Translations under genes and position numbers: made by a program | Notes under the pieces: generated by a model | Seen by the model: only the letters and a program-made list of their open reading frames with translations | What the model was told of the DNA's origin: nothing | The model's database searches: none | Part shown: positions 22,701 to 32,209 of the stretch, piece after piece | How the letters are laid out: the number at the start of each line of letters is the position of its first letter | Numbering within the stretch: position 1 is the stretch's first letter | NCBI GenBank assembly: GCA_001051155.2 | Contig: JYIP02000019.1 | Span: 53,093-117,092, forward strand | Direction: 5' to 3' | Length of the DNA: 64,000 nucleotides | Origin: Chrysoporthe austroafricana | Lineage: Eukaryota; Ascomycota; Sordariomycetes; Diaporthales; Cryphonectriaceae

Positions 22701-23577
22701 GTATAATGGTTGTTGTTATCCACATATATTTACACGATCACATATTCCCTTTCATCAACTTTTGGGGCCTACGGATGCCAGGTTGCCATCCAAGATAGAG
22801 TTGTGGCCCGGCTGCAACTGCAAAATGTCTGATGAATTACTTAGGTTAAACCCTTGGTCAGACCAGATCTTACTTATAAATCTGATAAAAGGTGCATTCA
22901 AAATGGTTATATCTAGAATCGTGCTTCAGTCTGGCAGTGTAGAGGTGTGAAGGTATACCTAGGTCCCTAGGTAGTCGAAGGATCCGAATAACTATGAACG
23001 AGCCGCCCTATGTGTATACCTATCTATAGAACTACTAGACTGCTTTACTAGAGCGGTGCTCTGAGAGACTGATGAAGTCTAACTTGTAATTCATGCTTAA
23101 GCCCTTCAACTGTAAGATTTCGTATCATTGGTATTCTCAGTCCCTTATGTGAACCTACGTAGGTAACTCCAGTGCTGCACTTGGGCAGCTCCATGTAAGG
23201 AAAGCTATAAATACGAGAAATATGTAACATTAATTTATAACAGCCACTTTTTGGAAACTTCTTCCAAGCGAAGCATGCAGCAGATAAACAAGTCTACCAC
23301 AGAACAACGAGAGTCGTTCTGCGGCCATCCATCCATCGACAGGCGTACAGGGTTAGGGTACAATGCACACCAGCAGGGATCATAGCTCCAACCCGAAGTA
23401 TATGCTCGTCATCATGAAGATTTTCGACTTTGTTCCAGAAGTCCTTTCTTGAATCAATTAGGTATTCCACGCCAACCTTGACTCTTCCTCCAACACCTCC
23501 CTATTCTGCCAGCATTCCACGTTCACATCACCCATCTGTCCTATTCTGAAGTCCCTTTTCTCAGATTCACCTCCACG
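19712..23577. other. Long gene-poor region
   Basis: About 3.9 kb with no supportable gene. The longest frame (minus strand, 21726-22352, 208 aa) has no domain, no signal peptide and random-looking composition. Palindromic ACCTAGGT-type motifs occur near 21136, 22954-22974 and 23151-23166. The 21.1-23.3 kb part is AT-richer than the flanks. Confidence 0.4.
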
Positions 23578-24350
23578 ATGGGATCCAGCGCATCCAAGTC
23601 GGCTGCGCAAAGCAGTATCCGCAAATTCCCCAGCCGAGCTCCCGGACCAGCCTTGCCACCACAAACCTCAAACGGCGTTCCTGCCAGAGCGGCAGCACAG
23701 AAAATGGCAGAGGAGAAGGCTGCATCAGAGAGGGCTGCAAAACAGAGGGCGGCCGCTATTTCAGAACAGCTGTCGTGGAGCGAGGGAGACCATGAGGCGG
23801 CGACCTTGTCCAAGGACGAATGTGGGTTGCGAGGCCTTCGTATCCTCTCAGGCGAATTACGCAGATGATACGAAGAAATTGACTGACTTTGTTTGGTAAA
23901 GCAATACGCGAAGACGGCTCCGATCCACAGATGCTCCCTCCAGATGCTATTAAGCCAGACCTCGCGCGACGGCTGCGAGAGATTGGCGTTGTCCAACCGA
24001 ACCCGACCTACTCTCCTTCCTCCAAGGCATCGCCGGTGTCATCGCCGCTGCAAGAAACACAGCATAGTGGCCCTATATTCCCCTCAGCATCCAACAACCC
24101 TGTGCTGTCCGCCCTGGAAGCTAGGAGAAGACTGGCAGAGGAGGCCGAGGAAGAGTTCGAGAGCTTAGGCCTATCAAGCGGACAGGGCAGGAGGTTCCTT
24201 CATGCTGGCATGATTCGCGATGTCCTTGTAATGAAGGAGAGGGGCGCAAGCGACGAGCAGATTGAGCATAGGCTCAATTTAAAGAGAGGGGTCGTCGAGC
24301 GACTGGGGCCCAGGGGGCTGTATAAGCCCGCGGGAGGTGCCGTCCCCTGA
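23578..24350 (+). pseudogene. Conserved fungal protein with N-myristoylation motif and C-terminal HTH-like region, apparently frameshifted
   Basis: The N-terminus MGSSASKSAAQ fits an N-myristoylation signal (Gly2, Ser6-type) and is followed by a basic, proline-rich segment and an Ala/Lys/Glu coiled-coil-like stretch (AAQKMAEEKAASERAAK). A second frame from about 23889 reads LFGKAIREDGSDPQ, then VVQPNPTYSPSS, and ends with a compact helical region (ARRRLAEEAEEEFESLGL, GRRFLHAGMIRDVLVMKERG, IEHRLNLKRGVVERLG) resembling a helix-turn-helix. The two halves look like one protein, but no clean splice joins them. A candidate intron (GT after GAAT at about 23821 to CGCAG at about 23862) would give YDTKKLTDF, which then needs a one-base correction at TTTGTTTGG (about 23887-23894) to reach FGKAIRED. 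So either there is an indel error or the gene is broken. The function is not known to me. Confidence 0.55.
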
Positions 24351-24829
24351 GAAAGCTTGAGAAGATTGCTCTACTGTGGCTCGAGATTTGCCTTTGGTTT
24401 CTAAGAGATCCAGCGAAATTTCTCAGGATCTCAAGGGAAGCGGCTGAGTTGCGGTGCGGAGGCAGACTCACGTGGTATGCCTAAGTTCGGAGGCAGACGC
24501 ACGTGGTATGCCTAAGTTCAGAACCAGACGCGATCAAGATCAACACAGGCTACTGCGCGGTCCAGGTGAGGGAGTTTGGACGCTTGCATCTGGCTTTGAA
24601 AGCTCCTATCTACCTCCACGACAATCCGCGGATTCTGTCTGACCACAGACACCAAATGATGTCTAGAGGCAATCAAGGCCTGGAGATATACATACCGCTA
24701 CTGCACGAGGAGTGCAACCTTGCCCCGAAACGACAGATGCCAAGCTGCAACTCAGGACGTTCACAACGCTTCGAAAGTTGAGCCCTACTCCGCCTATCCA
24801 AAAGGAGCAATCCGAGATTGAACGTCAGG
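24351..24829. other. Short intergenic region with a 31-bp tandem duplication
   Basis: Lies between convergent genes and contains no coding sequence. A tandem repeat of 31 bp is listed separately. Confidence 0.45.
24457..24518. repeat. Two tandem copies of a 31-bp unit
   Basis: Copies at 24457-24487 and 24488-24518 differ at one base (GGCAGACTCACG versus GGCAGACGCACG). A decayed third start (CAGAACCAGACGC) follows. Confidence 0.85.
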
Positions 24830-25857
24830 CTACCAGGCGCAGTGTCCTCCATCCATTCGCAGATCTGCTCCTGTCATGAAGCTCGAGGCATCGCTCAAGA
24901 GGAAGACCGCTGCGCCTCGGTACTCTTCTGGGTAGCTCAGCCTTCCCAACATGTTCTCTTTTGGCCAGTTCTCCTTTCGATCCGGAAATTGCTCAAAGAG
25001 AGGAGCCGTCATTGCGGTGACGATATAGCCTGGAGAAATCGTATTCACGCGAATACCGTACTTTCCCCACTCTGAGGCTAGATTCCTTCCCAGCTGGATC
25101 ACACCGGCTTTCGAGGCATTGTACGCACTGTTCCAGGTCAGATGAAGCCCAACGCAGCGAGAGGGCAGAACAGGGACGAGACTCACCTGCAGATCAACCC
25201 CTTGTTCGCAACAGTGCCACTCATACTCGCAATCAATACCATACTTCCCGGCCGATCCAGCCTTCTCATCTGTCTAGCCACAGCCTGTGCCGTCATGAAG
25301 ACACCCGTGACATTGACCCCGAACATCTTATCGGCGTCCTCCATCGTGTACTCCAGCGCGGGCGTTTCCTGCTGGATGCCCGCACACGCCAGCAACCCAT
25401 CAATGCGTCCGTTATCGTCCGTTATCTTCTGGATTGTTGCATTCAGCGATATGTTATCTCGGACGTCGAGCCGGTGGAATGACAGGCTCGTGCCGAGCTC
25501 CTCCGCGCGCGCCTGCACCCGCGCGAAATCCGGGTCCGGCTTCTCAAGGCGGTCGAGCGCGTAGACCTTTGCACCGGCTTCCAGAAGGGCCTCGCTCTGC
25601 ACGAGGCCGAGACCCCGCCCTGCGCCGGTCACAATGATGACTTTATCCTTGAGGCTGAATTCCGGGAGGCGGCCGGTGTTATCTTTGAGCGTGAAGCCGT
25701 CAAACTGTGTGGGGGTGCTGTGGAACTTCCTGGCTTGGGCGAGCGTGCTTTGGGCCCGCCCAACGCTGGACGCTACGAGGCGGCTCACCAAGGGCATCCT
25801 GAAGGGGAGCCGCGAGGGAGTGGCCCTCAGAACCAAGGAGCCAGCCGCTCTTGACAT
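24830..25857 (-). CDS. Short-chain dehydrogenase/reductase, polyol dehydrogenase-like, with mitochondrial presequence
   Basis: Exons 25187-25857 and 24830-25127 encode 322 aa. The first ~50 residues are Arg/Ser/Ala-rich without acids and end RKFHSTP, which fits a mitochondrial targeting peptide. The Rossmann part has VIIVTGAGRGLGL (cofactor glycines), ALDRLEKPDPD after strand 2, LDVRD, the LLACAGIQ variant of NNAG, the catalytic Ser in LIASMSGTVANKG, and YNASK with the catalytic Tyr and Lys restored exactly across the intron (GLICS/AYNASK). The C-terminal GADLRMDGGHCAW is typical of this family. Closest known types are fungal D-arabinitol, mannitol or sorbose reductase-like SDRs using NAD(P)H. 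The precise sugar alcohol is not deducible. The GH43 gene 1.3 kb upstream on the same strand suggests pentose or polyol use (inference). Confidence 0.88.
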
Positions 25858-27186
25858 GGTAACGATGTTTGACTTGAAACTCTATGCGTTTATGTGTGTG
25901 TTTAGCGAGGCTTGAGGGTATAAGTTGGGCAGGCCGTCCACGCAATGTATGTAGTGAGCGAACCGGGAGGTTTCAGCTGGAGATTCGGACTGCGATGAGG
26001 AGCAGGGCAGAGCCAAGCTACGAAGATAACAAAGATGCCGGATCGTGACGTATAAAGCTAGCTACGCACCGAACGCACCATCCTCCTGGGCCACGACGAG
26101 TCTTTGTACTGTTATCAACGGCTTCTCTCGCTAGCTCCCGCCCTCCCTCTCCTGCTCCTCGCCTTCATCCGGGTAGTGCCTGGCTCCAGTGGGCGGCTCT
26201 CCCCCTCACCTAACACTATGCGGAGCCCAGAGAGCGAACCTCGTGACGGGCCCCGCAACCTCAACAACAAACAGACCGGAGACACCGGTCGCCATTGAGC
26301 CTCGTCCTAGCTTCTGGCTCCGGAAACGTCGAATGCAATGCAACATCGGCTACGTCCACTGTGTGGACGCTTGACTGATCTGTCACAACATGCTCCACCG
26401 TGGACTCGCCACACTGGCCTATCGTGAAACCACGATACCAGTCAAGAGTTTGACCAGACTCGGTACCCCATCACCTCGTAACCTTGCCACCCACAGTCTG
26501 GGCTGGACTCCTCGTCGACCTCGCGGTTTGTGGGGTAGCGAACGCATGCGTGCAGAATCCGGGGGCGGGTCGGTGGGCCCGGAATGCTGAAAGAGGCAAG
26601 CCGATGATGACCGGTCGACTAGGTTGCGGGACCAAAAAGGTGAAAGCCTGATGATCCCAACTGGAAGGGTCTCGAGCGTCTGTCCTAAAACGCCAACGGG
26701 GCCCATCGAAAAATCCCAATTCTTCAGCGTTGACCGCAAAGTGACGCTTCGGATGACTACTTACGCGGCAGCTGCAAGCCACATGCAGACTGGACGGGTG
26801 CATTCACCCTGCAGGCCTGCAGGGTGAGTGTGGACGTGGGGGAAGTCCAGGTAACACTCGCTTGTTCCCGGTCCGGTACGGCTTTGGTCCTGGAAATGTC
26901 TAGACCTCGCCCTTTCATAAGCTTGTTAGTTCGGTTGCAGATGTCCCAATGTGTGCTGAAGGTGGTGGCGAGACCCTTCCGCCCACCTGAAGCAGGTGTC
27001 AGCATCGTGAAAGACTCTGGTGGGTGGTCAGCATTCATGAGAAGAGGAAGCCCAACTCCCCAGAGCAGCATTTCAACCGGCGGCTATTGTGGATACTTTG
27101 CTTTCCAGATCAGTCAGTCTATCGATATGAGAGCGAGGTATATCCGTACTTCTATCTCATCGGAATACCGACCTTCATCAGTATTA
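25858..27186. other. Intergenic region with a 24-bp perfect palindrome
   Basis: The promoter side of the SDR gene and the 3' side of the GH43 gene. Frames at 26419-26803 and 26824-27363 have no recognisable domains. A perfect palindrome is at 26804-26827. Confidence 0.4.
26804..26827. promoter_or_regulatory. Perfect 24-bp palindrome
   Basis: Two 12-bp arms, TCACCCTGCAGG and CCTGCAGGGTGA, abut without spacer. It could bind a dimeric factor; it is about 950 bp upstream of the SDR start and 20 bp from no gene. Function unknown. Confidence 0.35.
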
Positions 27187-29266
27187 TTACTCCTGACCCC
27201 TCGAGTGCTCGGAGACTCGAATGTCGGTAAAACCGGCTGGATCCAGCACAGGCTCTCCCCTTCCGAAGGCATAGAGGCCAAGCATGACTCCAGTAAAGGC
27301 GCCCCCAACAGGTGGCATGACGGTCAACTCATCAGCCCGGCAGGTGTCATAGTCCTCCTCTAGCCCCTGGCGGACTCCCAGAGTATACTTGTCTCCCTCA
27401 CAGCGCAGGCTGAGTTTGAAGGGCGCTCGAGAGAGCAGTCTCACCACTCGCGTCGGTGCATCCTGCGGCGACAAGAATGGGTAGGAAGCCTGCGTCGCCG
27501 TGAGCACTAGGCTTGAACGTCGTGGGCGCTTTAGTAGAGGGAGACTCACATTAACCGCACCTGCCTGACCCGCTGGGCTCCGACGAATCAGTGTCTGCAC
27601 CATCTCGCCGTCAGGAAGCTCGACGAGTGTCACGCCTATTGTGGCGTAGGAGAACTGGCTCCACCACAGCACGACTCCGGCTTCATAGCCTGCCCTTGAC
27701 GGGCTAAACTCCATCGTCGCCTCGAAGGACTGAGAATATGCCGTCTGCTTCCTCAGGATCATCGCTGGTGCCTCGGGGCTGGAGAGGTCATGGCAGTTCC
27801 CGTATAGACGCAGGTAGCCTGGCCTCTCGGTAAGGGAATAGAATTGCTTGAGCGGCGTGTCTGCAGGCAAATATCAGTATGAGCATCACAAGGCAATTGG
27901 TAACCGCTATTCGGGATTAAGCTCACTCTTCTGGTACCACCCGAGCTCCAGGTCTGGCTTGCTGAGATCAGCTGTCCATGCTGATTCCTCTTCAGGTGAG
28001 TCGTTGGGTCCCGGCCTGGGGTCCCGCCCCTGCGTCAGGAGCGTGATGTTTTTACCGTCATTGAAGACAGGCCAGTCATCAACCCAACCAACCTTGACAA
28101 GAAACGTCTCTCTCCCTGCCTTACAGTCAGCAACGTGCCCTCATGGAGGATTCGGAAAACCAGGCCAGACACACCGAGCTGCGGTTCCAACCATCTCTTC
28201 CCGTCGCCATCCCAAAGTGGCCTCACCCCCAACAGAACAGCCCACCATCTCCCCTCCCTGTCCTCGAACACATCCGCGTGGCCCGTCCGCTGCACCTCCT
28301 CATCGGGGCCATTATACCACAACGGCCGCCCCTGCTCCTCCCAGGGCCCATACACTCCCTCCCGGGTCCTGAACACCCATTCCTGGTGCCCAACCTCAGT
28401 GCCGCCCTCAGCTGTGAAAAGGTAGTACCACCCGTCGCGCTTGATGATGTGTGAGCCTTCTGCTATGCCGTGAGGGGACTTGCGGATCACCGCTGGAGCG
28501 GTGAGCGTACGACCCGTGGGGAGATCGATCTCCGAGATGTGGATTGCGAAGTCTTTCTGTGTAGAGTTGGGCGGACGTTGAGAGATGCGCATAGTGGTCG
28601 AGAGGTAAACCTTGCCGTCATCGTCCCAGAAGAGCTGGACCCGGCGTGAGACTCATTAGCAAGGGCAGGACGTAATGGGCCCTTGACGATGTTCGTGAGC
28701 AGATGTGGGTACATACGTCTTGGTCAAAGCCCGGGTTATCGAAATACACTGGATCCGACCAGGCATTCTCATCCCATATATTGTCCGTATAGACGTAAAA
28801 CCCGCGAGGGAAGATGCGCTCCTGGATGATGACGATATTCTATAAGCATTTCTCCCCAAAGCCTCAGTCGGACCACAGCTGCTACTACCACTATCATCCT
28901 GCCTCATCCATGACGTACATCACTAGCAGGCCGGTATCTCTGGAACAGACAGTTTGCCAAGTACCATCGCTTCTCATCCACGCGATACCTCAGCGTGCTC
29001 GCCCAGCTGCCGGCGCCGGGCTCGACCGTCCTCATCTCTATCTGGCTCCGGCGGGTTAGGGCATGGCCGATGAGTCGCCAGCTCAGCAGGTCCGTGGACG
29101 TGTAGATGGCGCAGCCCGGGAAGTACTCAAACGTCGACGTGCTGAGGAAATAGGTCGGCGGCTTGCCGTCTGCTGAAGGGACCACGCAGATGGTCGGATC
29201 CGGGTTGAAGCCTGTAAGGATAGGGTTGCGGAAAACAAGCGTATCGGAGCCGTCAAGGTCAGACAT
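27187..29266 (-). CDS. GH43 beta-xylosidase / alpha-arabinofuranosidase-like, with one frameshift
   Basis: Exons 28919-29266, 28717-28839, 27927-28634 and 27187-27860 encode about 617 aa if one missing base near 28116-28126 is allowed for. The five-bladed propeller comes first: NPILTGFNPDP (catalytic base Asp), FPRGFYVYTDNIWDENAWSDPV, FDQDLFWDDDGKVYL (second Asp), GIAEGSHIIKRDGWYYLFTAEG (acid Glu), RTGHADVFEDREGRWWAVLLG. Then comes GRETFLVKVGWVDDWPVFN and a C-terminal beta-sandwich (about 200 aa) typical of GH43 xylosidases. No signal peptide is evident, so the enzyme may be intracellular. The frame break lies at CTGACTGTAAGGCAGGG: the upstream frame continues only to a nonsense tail, while the plus-one frame resumes perfect family sequence. 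No intron fits, since the only GT..AG there is 9 nt. A sequencing indel is as likely as real loss. The start is the ATG at 29266. Confidence 0.85.
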
Positions 29267-29910
29267 GGTGTAAAATCTCACAGCGAACTGATATTCATGA
29301 ATGACAAGTGATACAATACGGTCTTACAAGACTCACTCTGGAGTAGGCTGATATCAAAGTGTTGACTTGAGTGTTGTGCTAGCTGTGGGTAGCCCAAAAG
29401 CTTACTATGGGCCTCAGTGGCTCCATCTCGGGCCAATTTGTCCCCCAATCATGGATGTCAGCTGCAGCGACGGTAGGGGTGGACAAAGAAATGGGCACAA
29501 GACAGGGAGCTAGCCTTTACACTGAGTATGTGGGCGTTAGAACCAAGGTATGATCAGCCAGATGCGTAAGGCTACCATATGAGTTTGAGGTTTTCATAGT
29601 TTATATAGAAGCCATCGCAGCGTGTGCCCTATGTAAGTCCTCTGTAGGCCTACAGTAGGCCAGGTATGCCGTGTCGAGGCAAGCCAGGAGACAGATGAGC
29701 ATCTAGAAAACGGGAAATCTAGTAGGAGTGCGGTCTTGATTACCGCTTGAGCATTCTGCCATCCTGTTCTACGTCAGCGCTTCTTAGGCGTCGCCCGGGC
29801 CAGAGCTGAGCAGGAGGTCCTACTGGTTCATCATGTCCAGGAAGAAATGCATCCTCGTCAGCTTTCACCACCTTAACCTCTTTTTCTCAGAATGACCTGT
29901 CGCTCCTTTA
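29267..29910. other. Intergenic spacer
   Basis: The promoter of the GH43 gene and the 3' side of the CHID1-like gene. No gene or clear regulatory element is seen, apart from a short palindrome-like GTAGGCCTACAGTAGGCC near 29644. Confidence 0.4.
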
Positions 29911-31353
29911 TCACAAAGCAGCCAGCAGTCCCTCCGAGCTCTGCCCAACTTCCCAGAGCGCAACTCCTGCGCCACCAAACGAAGAGATGAGATCATCCTC
30001 TGTCACGTCCTTGATCGTCTCCAGCACATGGCTTATGCTCTCCTTCGTAGGCAGGAAGACCCTGTAGAAGCCGGCGCCGACCTTCTCCTCGTAGTCGAAG
30101 TAATACTCTCCTTCCGGCTCCAGCCTTAGCGCCTCGGGTTTATTGTCCTTGATCAAGTTTACAATTTCCTGGGCGGTGATGGCCTCACCTCCGCGGCTGA
30201 GAATTGCCATTGCGCCCTCAGGGGCCTTCTTGCGAACCTTGGGAGCGGCAGCACCAGTTATGAGGGGCTTGTCAGGCATCGGATCGATGGGGGTAGGCTC
30301 GACAAACTGGGCTGACTCTGTGTCGACATACATGACTGGGTATTTGTACCCGTAGAGGGGAGCACCCATAAGAAACTTGCGAGATGCCTGCTGAATCTCG
30401 AGGCTGGTCTCAAAACCTTGCTGGTTGGCGTTGGTAGCCTCCGTGGCCTCGATGAAGGTGATGAGGTTCTCGCGCACCCAGTCGGCACTCGTATTCGGCC
30501 CAGGCTCACGGATGTTTCCTTTCGAAGCAGCCTGCGCCAGTTTACTGTCACCAGCAATGATCTCTCGGTTGAACTCGCGGCCTCCTGGGCCGGTCATGTC
30601 GTAGGTCATGATACTGAAATAGTCGGCCACGAGTGCGAGCTGGGGGAGATTTTGCAGGATCATGCTGTTGGTCGCCTCAATCAACTCTGCCCGCTTCTCG
30701 GAGAGTTCGTCAAATTTGTCTCCGAGTGGGCGTATAGGCTGCATGACGACGATCAAGATCTTGTTGTTTTCATGAAGTGTCTCAGAGAGTCTCGTGAGCG
30801 ACTGTGGCAGGGCGTGCGTGGCTCCAGACTCGAACACCACACCGTCGAACGCCATTGCCTTGACGACGTCCATGACGACATCTGCCAGCATCTGCCACCG
30901 CGTCTCGTTGAAGATGAACTGTCTGTAATCGTCTTCGCCCCAGCCATCCACAATGAATCTCGGCGCGATCTGAAGCGGCTTCTGTTCGCCACCAGCCGCC
31001 GAGGTTGCTGGTTGCTGCAACCTCTTGTACCATTCATCGTCCTCAGGGCCTGGCGGGGCACCTCTAACTTCGTAGCCATGTCCGACTGCATGAATGGTGT
31101 ACCAGACGGGACTGATAATGTCGAATTTCTGGCGGTGGTCCTCGACCAGTTGCTTCCCACGCGAGTTCCACGGCGTCACGTACGCCAATACCGGTAGCGA
31201 CGGGTACTGGCGGACGTCATCAGACACAATCGGCTTCTGGTCATCGTCCTGCTCGCTCTGAGCGACAGCCGTCAAGAGAGCGAGCACAAGGATGAAAACA
31301 GACAAGACGTTCGACAGCCCTAGCAGGCCGCCCCGCCTTGATACAACGGCCAT
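29911..31353 (-). CDS. Chitinase domain-containing protein 1 (CHID1)-like GH18 family protein
   Basis: A single-exon 480-aa protein. Residues about 9-32 (LLGLSNVLSVFILVLALLTAVAQ) form a signal peptide or signal anchor, so it enters the secretory pathway. The GH18-type barrel shows YPSLPVLAYVTPWNSRG, FDIISPVWYTI, IAPRFIVDGW, MAFDGVVFESG where true chitinases have DGxDxDxE, ADYFSIMTYDMTGPG and FLMGAPLYGY. Loss of the catalytic DxDxE makes chitinase activity unlikely. Animal CHID1 relatives bind sugars or lipids rather than hydrolyse chitin, so a lectin-like or ER/secretory role is a fair inference. Length is somewhat above human CHID1 because of an insert near residues 390-430 (PIDPMPDKPLITGAAAPKV). 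The open frame continues upstream to 31710, but that part has Ser/Arg-rich, poly-Phe sequence unlike the family, so I use the ATG before the signal peptide. Confidence 0.87.
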   Translation of the reverse strand: MAVVSRRGGLLGLSNVLSVFILVLALLTAVAQSEQDDDQKPIVSDDVRQYPSLPVLAYVTPWNSRGKQLVEDHRQKFDIISPVWYTIHAVGHGYEVRGAPPGPEDDEWYKRLQQPATSAAGGEQKPLQIAPRFIVDGWGEDDYRQFIFNETRWQMLADVVMDVVKAMAFDGVVFESGATHALPQSLTRLSETLHENNKILIVVMQPIRPLGDKFDELSEKRAELIEATNSMILQNLPQLALVADYFSIMTYDMTGPGGREFNREIIAGDSKLAQAASKGNIREPGPNTSADWVRENLITFIEATEATNANQQGFETSLEIQQASRKFLMGAPLYGYKYPVMYVDTESAQFVEPTPIDPMPDKPLITGAAAPKVRKKAPEGAMAILSRGGEAITAQEIVNLIKDNKPEALRLEPEGEYYFDYEEKVGAGFYRVFLPTKESISHVLETIKDVTEDDLISSFGGAGVALWEVGQSSEGLLAAL

Positions 31354-32209
31354 GCTCGTCTGCACGTCAACAACCAATGACCAGAATGTATCGCAAACGG
31401 AGTGAGGGTCAACGTATGACTGTCTGAGCACGTCTCGCCTGCATTGGATGGGTGCTTGTACGGTCAAGAACCTCGCAGGCTTGCTCAGGGGTGTTCTGAT
31501 ACTGGTGGCGCTCAGGGTTACGTTGCTTTTACGAGCATTTGGCGGGTCTGGGTCCACCATCAACCCTAACCCTGTTCTGCCCGATCGGGCCAAGCTGGCA
31601 CTGAAAACCACCCGCCTTTTCGGGGTGGCCGAATAGGCGGGCAATAAAGAAAAAAAGAAAAAAAAGGAACGGATGTTCAGGACGGAGGATCGGCTCAGAG
31701 TCTCGCACATAGCCAGTAGTCTTGTGACCGACAGCTCAAATGGCAGTCAGGTGGTATGTTTGCCAGAGTATCTGTCAAGTTGCCAGACCTACATCACCTA
31801 CAATGTGGCGAGAAGGGGAAAAGGAGAAAGGGAAAGAAGAAGAAAAAAAAAGAAAAGAAAGAAAAAAGAGTAGAAGCTAGTGATAAATAAGAGGGTGCGC
31901 CGTCCTATGAGGCAGCCCTGAACGACATGAGACTGCAAGTGCTACGAGCAGGGGTTTGTGGGTATTGAGGATTCGTATTGACTTCTCTGATATGCATTTT
32001 TAACACTCAATTTTCATTAGCATTACTGATATTGTTAGCAGTACGGTAGGAAGATGATATAGGATGATATAGTATAGTCCCTCCTTGTTAGCCAAGCAGC
32101 AGGACAGTTGAGCATTCTGAGCCTTCTTTTGTCGTGATCACATTGACACCAGAGTGTCTCTCTTGATTAGTGGTAGCCTTCAGCTATCGCATCAATAAAC
32201 TCAAACCAA
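31354..32209. other. Intergenic spacer with purine tract
   Basis: The promoter of the CHID1-like gene. A purine-only tract rich in A and G lies at about 31809-31875. Two CCCTAA units at 31563-31574 are too few to be a telomere relic. No gene is seen. Confidence 0.45.

Noticed and set aside
28110..28130. Intron explaining the GH43 frame change
   Set aside because: The only GT..AG pair at the break spans 9 nt, far too short for splicing, so a frameshift is the better reading.
31561..31576. CCCTAACCCT telomere-like sequence
   Set aside because: Only two units; too short for an interstitial telomere. A similar GGGTTAGGG at 23350-23358 is also only a chance pair.
31354..31710. N-terminal extension of the CHID1-like frame
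   Set aside because: The upstream in-frame part is poly-Phe and Ser/Arg-rich and precedes a good signal peptide; it is more likely leader sequence.
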